Assembly (NCBI GenBank): GCA_030694265.1
Contig: JAUXYP010000001.1
Span: 124,001-188,000, forward strand
Length of the DNA: 64,000 nt
DNA from: Sulfuricurvum sp.
GTDB taxonomy: Bacteria; Campylobacterota; Campylobacteria; Campylobacterales; Sulfurimonadaceae
Direction: 5' to 3'
Both the position numbers and the translations under genes were made by a program. Positions 20,543-26,970 of this stretch are shown piece after piece (the first letter of the stretch is position 1; each line of letters opens with the position of its first letter). The notes under the pieces are model-generated. The model was not told the origin of the DNA and did no database searches. It was given only the letters and a program-made list of their open reading frames with translations.

Positions 20543-20752
20543 ATGTATCGGTTGTTTTTTGCACTATTAATGATGACTTTAGGAGGATTGACTGCTTTTG
20601 GAATGGGCGATGAGATTCATGAACCCTCATCGCTAAGGGCGCAAGAAGGAAAAATAGTTTATATCCCACTCCCGCCTGCTATGAGTCTTCTAAATGAGTC
20701 AAAAATTCAACAAGATGATCAAAATAATACAGGTCATGGAAAAGCAAAATGA
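20543..20752 (+). CDS. Small secreted protein, first gene of metal locus
   Basis: 69 aa. Signal peptide about 1-20 (LFFALLMMTLGGLTAFG), mature part of about 48 residues, rich in Gln/Asn and ending HGKAK. No recognised domain. Its TGA overlaps the ATG of the TolC-like gene (ATGA), so it belongs to the metal-resistance transcript. A possible -10 TATATT lies at 20520-20525. Function unknown; a periplasmic metal-binding or pump accessory role is only a guess. Confidence 0.65.
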   Translation: MYRLFFALLMMTLGGLTAFGMGDEIHEPSSLRAQEGKIVYIPLPPAMSLLNESKIQQDDQNNTGHGKAK

Positions 20753-22089
20753 AGAAAGAAATTCTTTATTCATTTATAACTCTCTTCGCTCTTTGCGGCT
20801 GTTCAACGATTTCTCAAAACGAGGTGTTTAACGGCGTAAGAGAAGAGACGTCTAAAAACCTTCAATGGATTAAAACACCGCAAGAAGCCGCGATTGTTGA
20901 TGAAAATGTGAATGACCTACTCTCTCAACCTCTAAGTCAAGACAATGCGGTACACATTGCCCTCATCAATAAGCGTTCATTGCAGCAAATGTATGAGCAG
21001 ATCGGACTTTCTCAAAGTGAATTGGTGCAAGCGGGATTAATGAGTAATCCATTATTGGGCTACTCGATAGGACACGGTGGCGGTGTAACGAGATCGACTT
21101 TGAGTCTTGATGTGGCATTGTTGGATATTCTTTGGATACCGCTTCGCAGAGAACTCGCAGGTGTAGCGCTGGAAGAGACTAGATTTCGTGTGGGAGATGA
21201 GGTTCTTAAAACAGTTAGAGAGGTTAAGAAAGCTTACATCGATGCGCGTATAGCTCAAGAAAAAGTAGCTTTGTACGAAAATTTATTGAAATCGCATGAA
21301 GCATCCATCCAGTTGGCAATTCGTCAGCATACAGCCGGGAATCTCTCAAAACGTAATTTACTCAAAATGCAAGATACTTATGCTCATGCACGTTTGGCAG
21401 CCATGGATCTTAATCGTGAAAATGCGATGGCGCGTGAAACACTTAACCGAATTTTGGGTGTTTATGGGAATCAAACGAAGTACACATTAGAGAATACACC
21501 TCTGGAACTAGGCATAGCACTATTGGGTGCTAATGGGTTGGAAACGAGAGCCATTCACAATCGTCTGGATATGAATGCCGCAATAAAAGCCGTTGATTAT
21601 GCTGCACTTGAGGCAGGGTATACGCAAAATACCCGATTACTTAATGAGATGGAACTCTCAGTCCAAAGTGAAAAAGAGACTGATACACAGAGGTTTAACA
21701 GCTTCGGTATCAAAATTCCTATCCCTATTTTTGATTTTGGGCAAGGGCGTGTTGGGAAAGCGCAATCGATGTACAATCAAAAGGTGCATCGTCTCTATGA
21801 AGTAGCGGTGAATATTCGATCCCAGGTACGAGAATCGTATGCTCAGTTGCGTTATGCTTATGATAAAGCGGTCGAAATAAAGGAAGTAATTCTCCCCGTA
21901 AATCAACAAATTTTAGAAGAAACGAAGCTGTTTTATAATGGAATGCTAGATGGTATTTACGAACTTTTAGAAGATCAGCGCCGTTACAGTGAAGCTAAAA
22001 TGCAATCACTAGTATTTGTGGGTGAATATCACAAGGCGCAAGCCGAGTTAGAGTATGTATTGGGTGGTGATAATAATGGGGCAAAATAG
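20749..22089 (+). CDS. TolC-like outer membrane efflux lipoprotein
   Basis: 446 aa. Lipobox LFALCGC with lipidated Cys about residue 18. Two outer membrane efflux protein repeats of long helices (AVHIALINKRSLQQMYEQIG at about 65; DARIAQEKVALYENLL; ending AQAELEYVLGG) as in CusC/TolC proteins. It forms an outer membrane exit duct. No RND pump or membrane fusion gene is adjacent, so it must use a partner encoded elsewhere or a non-RND one. Overlaps the multicopper oxidase gene by 14 nt. Confidence 0.85.
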   Translation: MKKEILYSFITLFALCGCSTISQNEVFNGVREETSKNLQWIKTPQEAAIVDENVNDLLSQPLSQDNAVHIALINKRSLQQMYEQIGLSQSELVQAGLMSNPLLGYSIGHGGGVTRSTLSLDVALLDILWIPLRRELAGVALEETRFRVGDEVLKTVREVKKAYIDARIAQEKVALYENLLKSHEASIQLAIRQHTAGNLSKRNLLKMQDTYAHARLAAMDLNRENAMARETLNRILGVYGNQTKYTLENTPLELGIALLGANGLETRAIHNRLDMNAAIKAVDYAALEAGYTQNTRLLNEMELSVQSEKETDTQRFNSFGIKIPIPIFDFGQGRVGKAQSMYNQKVHRLYEVAVNIRSQVRESYAQLRYAYDKAVEIKEVILPVNQQILEETKLFYNGMLDGIYELLEDQRRYSEAKMQSLVFVGEYHKAQAELEYVLGGDNNGAK

Positions 22090-23410
22090 ACGAGATTTTT
22101 TAGGATTGGGTGCAGCCTTGCTAGCAACGGCTACTTTAGCTAAAAATGCGAAAGCAGAAGAAAAAAATCATTGTGAAACACTCCCTAAAAATCGGCAGTT
22201 AACACGTGTAGAAGATCCAAAACGTGTTCTTTCGCCTGCTACGATGATTACCCAATGTGAGGGTAAAAGCTATAATCCTGTCGTGACACTCAATGGTTGG
22301 ACTTTGCCTTTTGAGATGAAAGAGGGCGTTAAAGAGTTTCATCTTATCGCGGAACCTGTTGTGCGTGAGTTTGCTCCCGGTATGGTGGTCAATTGCTGGG
22401 GATACAATGGTACCTCTCCCGGCCCAACGATCGAAGCGGTAGAAGGAGATCGTGTCCGTCTGATTGTCACCAATAAACTTCCTGAACACACAACAATCCA
22501 TTGGCATGGATTGATACTTCCAAACGGTATGGATGGAGTAGGGGGACTTACTCAACCGCAGATCGCTCCCGGAGAAACATTTGTGTATGAATTTACGCTG
22601 CTACAAAGCGGTACGTTCATGTATCATCCTCATGCGGATGAAATGGTACAAATGGCGATGGGGGCCATGGGGATGTTTATTATTCATCCTAAAAATCCAA
22701 AAGAGCACCGCGTTGACCGTGATTTTTGTTTTTTACTCTCCAGTTACGACATCGCTCCCGGTACCTATACGCCCAATCCCTCAACTATGACCGAATTTAA
22801 CCTTTGGACGTTCAACTCCCGTGTATTCCCTGGGATTGATTCGATGAATGTGCGGCAAGGAGATCGTGTACGTATCCGTGTGGGGAATCTCACCATGACA
22901 AACCATCCCATCCATATGCACGGGCATACTTTTGAAGTGACGTGTACTGATGGCGGATGGGTGCCCAAAAGCGCACGCTGGCCTGAAGTAACTACGGATG
23001 TGGCCGTAGGACAAATGAGAGCCATAGAATTTGTGGCTAAGCATGAGGGTGATTGGTCTTTGCATTGCCACAAGTCTCACCATACGATGGGACCGATGGG
23101 GCACAGTGTTCCCAATATGATTGGGGTAAAACAAGATGATATAGCCGAAAAAATCAGTGATTTACTGCCGGATTATATGTATATGCCCATGGGTAAGGGC
23201 GGCATGGCAGAAATGAGTGATATGGCAGATATGGGGATGGCTTTACCCGAAAATACTTTGCCAATGATGAGCGGCCAAGGTCCGTTTGGTCCTATTGAAA
23301 TGGGGGGAATGTTCACCCTTGTTAAGGTCCGTAAAAATCAGCCTAAAGGAGATTACTCTGATCCGGGATGGTATGCCCATCCAAAAGGGAGCGTGGCTAC
23401 TAAAAGATAA
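22076..23410 (+). CDS. Tat-exported multicopper oxidase
   Basis: 444 aa from the ATG at 22076; the earlier ATG at 22055 would push the Tat motif inward. RRDFLGLG at residues 5-12 is a Tat signal. Copper ligands: HWHG (about 141), YHPHAD (184), HPIHMHGHTF (277) and HCHKSHHTMGPM (329), the last giving a type 1 copper with axial Met. There are only two cupredoxin domains with a short link, so it looks like a two-domain oxidase. A Met-rich stretch near 360-400 suggests cuprous-ion oxidation in the periplasm, as in CueO. Confidence 0.9.
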   Translation: MGQNRRDFLGLGAALLATATLAKNAKAEEKNHCETLPKNRQLTRVEDPKRVLSPATMITQCEGKSYNPVVTLNGWTLPFEMKEGVKEFHLIAEPVVREFAPGMVVNCWGYNGTSPGPTIEAVEGDRVRLIVTNKLPEHTTIHWHGLILPNGMDGVGGLTQPQIAPGETFVYEFTLLQSGTFMYHPHADEMVQMAMGAMGMFIIHPKNPKEHRVDRDFCFLLSSYDIAPGTYTPNPSTMTEFNLWTFNSRVFPGIDSMNVRQGDRVRIRVGNLTMTNHPIHMHGHTFEVTCTDGGWVPKSARWPEVTTDVAVGQMRAIEFVAKHEGDWSLHCHKSHHTMGPMGHSVPNMIGVKQDDIAEKISDLLPDYMYMPMGKGGMAEMSDMADMGMALPENTLPMMSGQGPFGPIEMGGMFTLVKVRKNQPKGDYSDPGWYAHPKGSVATKR

Positions 23411-23482
23411 AAGGGTGATTTAAGGGTAAATATGGATAATTCGATAATGGTTATTATTTTTATTTAAAAGGTTTTTAATATT

Positions 23483-24541
23483 ATGGAAGCACTCTTAGAA
23501 GCATTTTGGGGATTAAGTGTTGATATGGGCATGTATATCCTTTTTGGTCTATTGGCTGCGGGCGTTTTGCATCAGTTGATACGTGAAGAGTGGATACAAA
23601 AACATCTGGGAAAGAATACACATGGGAGTGTATACAAAGCGGCGTTATATGGAACGCCTTTGCCATTATGTTCCTGCAGTGTTATCCCTTTTGCCGCTAC
23701 ACTGCGTCGCAATGGTGCATCAAAGGGTGCAACCCTTTCTTTTTTGATCTCAACACCGATTACAGGAATAGATTCGATTTTAGCAACTTTTGGGATGTTT
23801 GGAGGAGTATTTACCTTCTATCGCGTTGGCAGTTCGGTTATCATTGCCATCGCAGCAGGATTGCTGATGAATATTTTTGAGCCAAAAGAGTTGGAAAAGC
23901 CAAAAAAGGCTTTCTCTTTTAGTGCAGCCGCACCTATTTCCTCTCCAAAAGTTATAGATAAAAAACAAAAGAAATTCTCGCTGTATGATGTATTTCATTA
24001 TGGTTTTGTAACACTTTTGGGAAGTTTTAGTAAGCCTCTATTTTGGGGATTGTTCATTGGAGCATTTATCACAGCAGCAATGCCCACAAATTTACAGCAA
24101 TTTTTTGGTGATAATCGTTTTCTTGGATATATTATTGCAGTAGCGATCGCGGCACCGATGTATGTCTGTGCTACGGCATCTTTGCCAATTGCGGCATCGC
24201 TTATTCTCGCAGGGGTTTCCCCTGGAGCTGCATTTATCTTTTTGAGTGCGGGACCTGCGACCAATACGGTCACGATGGGAGTCGTTAAATCGATGCTTGG
24301 AATGCGTGCATTGCTTATCTATCTTGGTGTGATTATGGGGGGAAGCGTATTTTTTGGTGCGCTGATCGATATAGGATTTGATACGTTAGCGGTGAATATA
24401 AGTGTCGATATGCAAGAACATCATGGTTGGATACAAGAGGGTGCCGCGGTCATTATGCTGGGCTTGATCGCATGGAATTTTGTGAGCGGATGGTTTATAA
24501 AGAAGGATAAAAGTTGCAGCGGCGGATCGTGCTGTTCATAG
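23483..24541 (+). CDS. SO_0444-type Cu/Zn efflux permease
   Basis: 352 aa polytopic membrane protein of the DUF318/YraQ permease group, with about 8 membrane helices. Conserved PLCSCSVIPFAATLRRNG at about residues 55-72 and STPITGIDS just after; a second half with VAIAAPMYVCATASLP and SAGPATNTVTMG. The C-terminus is Cys-rich (CSGGSCCS), a likely metal site. Members of this group are named for copper/zinc efflux. It follows the oxidase by 72 nt. Confidence 0.82.
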   Translation: MEALLEAFWGLSVDMGMYILFGLLAAGVLHQLIREEWIQKHLGKNTHGSVYKAALYGTPLPLCSCSVIPFAATLRRNGASKGATLSFLISTPITGIDSILATFGMFGGVFTFYRVGSSVIIAIAAGLLMNIFEPKELEKPKKAFSFSAAAPISSPKVIDKKQKKFSLYDVFHYGFVTLLGSFSKPLFWGLFIGAFITAAMPTNLQQFFGDNRFLGYIIAVAIAAPMYVCATASLPIAASLILAGVSPGAAFIFLSAGPATNTVTMGVVKSMLGMRALLIYLGVIMGGSVFFGALIDIGFDTLAVNISVDMQEHHGWIQEGAAVIMLGLIAWNFVSGWFIKKDKSCSGGSCCS

Positions 24542-24568
24542 AAAAGACAGTTTAAAAAAGGAAATGTC

Positions 24569-24691
24569 ATGATACAAAAGTTATTTTTATTACTCATATT
24601 AGCTGCAATGTCGTTTTCAGCAGACACAAATACAAGTCAAAGTAAAGTCACAAAAAAAGTCTATCCGAGAGGTACTATAGCCACCCATTGA
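24569..24691 (+). CDS. 40-aa secreted peptide after the permease
   Basis: Too short for ordinary gene callers. ATG at 24569 preceded by AAAAAAGGAAATG; the product has a signal peptide (residues 1-18, LFLLLILAAMSFSA) and a 22-residue mature part with Thr/Ser/Lys and the ending VYPRGTIATH. It lies 27 nt after the permease stop, same strand. No domain recognised; it may be a real small periplasmic protein or the remains of a longer gene cut by the convergent neighbour. Confidence 0.5.
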   Translation: MIQKLFLLLILAAMSFSADTNTSQSKVTKKVYPRGTIATH

Positions 24692-24709
24692 ATGGGATTA
24701 TCGGTAAAC

Positions 24710-25285
24710 TTATATTTTCTTCCGATACCAGAATGCAAAAGCCGCAATGGTCCCAAGATGTCCTAATGCCATGTCTTTTTGCGCATCCCATTGATCCCCT
24801 TGTGTCCCTAAAAATGCAGTTCCCAATTCTGCATGGGTAACTTCCGTAGCGAGCCACTCTATGACTTCATACACCCCAGAAGCAGCAATAAGAAAGAAAA
24901 ATGTGAATAAAAATGCGAAGTGTTTTGATTTGAATAAACTAAGGAATAGCTCATAAAAGGGTAAAAACATCAAAAATCCAAATAGAAGGTGGATAAGCCG
25001 ATCATAATGATTGCGTTCAAAGCCAAAAAAATGAGTAATAGGGGAAAATAAGGGCATTTCGCTGTACGTATAATGCGAACCGATACTGTGCAAAACAAAA
25101 AAGATAAAGAGCATACACATACTTATAGGTGAAAAATGGATACGGCGATCGGCCCAGATAATAATCGGAATTGCGATAAAAACCATGATATTTTCAAGCC
25201 ACCAGTCATCACGGTATGATGGGTTAACGGCCAATAGCATCCAAATAATGAGGTAGAGTGTAAAAAGCATAGGTTTGAGTTTCAT
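24710..25285 (-). CDS. DUF2238 (YjdF-like) integral membrane protein
   Basis: 191 aa from the ATG at 25285. The frame is open further upstream, but that part is the antisense-free reading of tRNA-Asp and is not protein. Five to six membrane helices; motif HYDRLIHLLFGFLMFLPFYE and GVYEVIEWLATEVTHAE with GDQWDAQKDMALGHLGTI are the DUF2238 hallmarks. Function unknown. It begins 49 nt after the tRNA-Asp gene with no clear terminator between, so it may be read from the tRNA promoter. Confidence 0.8.
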   Translation of the reverse strand: MKLKPMLFTLYLIIWMLLAVNPSYRDDWWLENIMVFIAIPIIIWADRRIHFSPISMCMLFIFFVLHSIGSHYTYSEMPLFSPITHFFGFERNHYDRLIHLLFGFLMFLPFYELFLSLFKSKHFAFLFTFFFLIAASGVYEVIEWLATEVTHAELGTAFLGTQGDQWDAQKDMALGHLGTIAAFAFWYRKKI

Positions 25286-25334
25286 GGAAGAATGATAGCA
25301 TACAGATATGATAAAAAAGGAAGGGTGTAAAAGG

Positions 25335-25411
25335 TGGCGCAGCCGACGAGACTCGAACTCGCGACCTCCTGCGTGACAGGCAGGCGTTCTAACCAACTGA
25401 ACTACGGCTGC
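25335..25411 (-). tRNA. tRNA-Asp (GUC)
   Basis: 77 nt with encoded CCA. Acceptor GCAGCCG pairs with CGGCTGC; anticodon stem CCTGC/GCAGG with loop CTGTCAC gives anticodon GTC. Last of four tRNAs in a minus-strand cluster. Confidence 0.95.
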
Positions 25412-25418
25412 ACAATTA

Positions 25419-25494
25419 TGGTGGGAATTACAAGACTCGAACTTGTGACATCTACCTTGTAAGGGTAGCGCTCTACCAACTGAGCTAAACTCCC
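25419..25494 (-). tRNA. tRNA-Val (UAC)
   Basis: 76 nt with CCA. Acceptor GGGAGTT pairs with AATTCCC (one G-T pair); anticodon stem CTACC/GGTAG with loop CTTACAA gives TAC. Third gene of the cluster. Confidence 0.95.
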
Positions 25495-25512
25495 ATGTCT
25501 CTCATGAACAAA

Positions 25513-25588
25513 TGGCGACCCCTAAAGGATTTGAACCTCTGTTCTTACCATGAAGTGATAATGTCCTTGGCCACTAGACGAAAGGGTC
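25513..25588 (-). tRNA. tRNA-Glu (UUC)
   Basis: 76 nt with CCA. Acceptor GACCCTT pairs with AGGGGTC; anticodon stem TTATC/GGTAA with loop ACTTCAT gives TTC. The overall sequence aligns well with E. coli tRNA-Glu. Second gene of the cluster. Confidence 0.95.
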
Positions 25589-25606
25589 ACTTAAAACTAC
25601 AAACCA

Positions 25607-25682
25607 TGGTGTCCCGTGATGGATTCGAACCATCGACCCCTTCATTAAAAGTGAAATGCTCTACCAGCTGAGCTAACGGGAC
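25607..25682 (-). tRNA. tRNA-Lys (UUU)
   Basis: 76 nt with CCA. Acceptor GTCCCGT pairs with ACGGGAC; anticodon loop CTTTTAA gives TTT. First gene of the cluster Lys-Glu-Val-Asp. Confidence 0.95.
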
Positions 25683-25720
25683 CTCTTCAATCATCATAAA
25701 ACGGTGATTGGGAGGGCGAA

Positions 25721-25749
25721 ATTATAGGGGAAACGAGCTCTATTGTCAA
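25721..25749 (-). promoter_or_regulatory. Consensus sigma-70 promoter of the tRNA cluster
   Basis: On the minus strand TTGACA (25744-25749), a 17-nt spacer and TATAAT (25721-25726): a perfect match to both hexamers with ideal spacing. A C-rich discriminator follows, typical of rRNA/tRNA promoters under stringent control. It drives tRNA-Lys 39 nt downstream. Confidence 0.85.
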
Positions 25750-25760
25750 GCTAAAATGGT

Positions 25761-26855
25761 TTAATGAGCAAAAAATAATTCTTTGTCGCAGTTTATGAGC
25801 ATTTTAACAGCCATTAAAACGCTTTGCTCTTGAATGTACTTACGGTCTCCGTGAAACATAAACCGCTCAGTGTGTACGTGAGTCTTGGAGCGTGCACTGA
25901 TATAAACGGTTCCTACCGGTTTTGCATCGGTTCCCCCCGTTGGTCCTGCCACGCCGCTGATGGCGAGGGCATAGTCGGCATAGCTTACGTTCATAGCCCC
26001 CTCGGACATCTGATTGACTACATCAGCACTGACGGCACCGTGTGTTTCAAGTGATTCATCATCTACAGCGAGCCAGTTGGCTTTTAAAATATTATCGTAG
26101 GTAATCAGTGAGCCTTCAAAGACATTTGAAGCACCGCTACGGGAAGTAAAATAATACGCTAACAAACCACCGCTGCAACTTTCGGCAAAGGAGACTTTTT
26201 TATTATGTTTGTGGAGGCGTTCGATGATAAAGGAGGCAATATCTCCTGCCGTGATGACTTTATGGCTCATAAGCCCCTTGGTGGAAGCGATGAATTGAGC
26301 GAGATTGCCATGTTTACGCGTATATATTTTGAGTTTCAGCCATCCATCAACCAGTTCACTGAACTCTAATCGTACATCAAAGGTTTGGGATAAGGGTTCT
26401 AAGAGGGTTTGAACACTGGTAATGTCTTCGTTAAAAATATGAATGACGGCATTTCGATGCTCGTCTTCTATCAAAATTTGTGGAAGCGGTTTACCTTCGT
26501 GTGCTTGAATAACGTTGATATCCGACGAGTTGTAATTGAGTAAATAACTTCCGTTTTCCAAGATACTGGCACGAGAGGGAATGAGCATTTGGTCTTTTAA
26601 AATTTGATTGTCAGCTGTGACGGTACTTAGCAGTTTACCAACGATAGTAAAAGTACTTTTGGTAGTGAGGATAACAACTTTTGATTCGTGCTTGAGGAGT
26701 TCTTCAAGATGGAGAAATAACCCCTTGTCTGATTCGTCAAAATAAGAAATGGAATCAATCGTAGCAAGGGTTGATTTAAGTGTCCGCAAGATGTAACGTT
26801 CGTATGCTTCATTGAGGGTGAGTCGATTGCCGACAAAAATGATATCCCGTTTCAT
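25761..26855 (-). CDS. CinA-like protein (C-terminal NMN deamidase domain)
   Basis: 364 aa from the ATG at 26855 (MKRDIIFVGNRLTLNE). The C-terminal half is a good CinA/PncC domain: KVSFAESCSGGLLAYYFTS at about residue 220, ISGVAGPTGGTDAKPVGTVY near 310. That domain hydrolyses nicotinamide mononucleotide. The N-terminal half follows the length of the molybdopterin-binding-type domain of CinA but has lost its usual GGLGPT loop (the region reads ILTTKSTFTIVGK), so it is probably not catalytic there. Divergent from ileS. Confidence 0.8.
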   Translation of the reverse strand: MKRDIIFVGNRLTLNEAYERYILRTLKSTLATIDSISYFDESDKGLFLHLEELLKHESKVVILTTKSTFTIVGKLLSTVTADNQILKDQMLIPSRASILENGSYLLNYNSSDINVIQAHEGKPLPQILIEDEHRNAVIHIFNEDITSVQTLLEPLSQTFDVRLEFSELVDGWLKLKIYTRKHGNLAQFIASTKGLMSHKVITAGDIASFIIERLHKHNKKVSFAESCSGGLLAYYFTSRSGASNVFEGSLITYDNILKANWLAVDDESLETHGAVSADVVNQMSEGAMNVSYADYALAISGVAGPTGGTDAKPVGTVYISARSKTHVHTERFMFHGDRKYIQEQSVLMAVKMLINCDKELFFAH

Positions 26856-26930
26856 GCTTTTTCCGGTAATGAATTTGGGATAGTATAGCATAGCTGTCCA
26901 TATGACAGCAAAAATTAATCCCCCAACCGC

Positions 26931-26936
26931 TATAAT
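26931..26936 (+). promoter_or_regulatory. Probable ileS promoter -10 box
   Basis: TATAAT at 26931-26936, 34 nt before the ATG at 26971, in the gap between divergent cinA and ileS. No -35 consensus. Confidence 0.5.
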
Positions 26937-26970
26937 TCGCCACTTTTATACGCATATTTTAAGGGATGAG

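Noticed and set aside
20749-24541. CusCBA-type copper pump
   Set aside because: No RND pump or membrane fusion gene is present; only the TolC-like channel resembles CusC.
24684-24696. CCCATT/AATGGG as a terminator between the 40-aa gene and DUF2238
   Set aside because: The arms leave a 1-nt loop; only a 4-bp stem can form, too weak to call.
25286-25396. N-terminal extension of the DUF2238 protein (begins MVRTPACHAGG)
   Set aside because: These codons are the sense reading of tRNA-Asp; the real start is the ATG at 25285.
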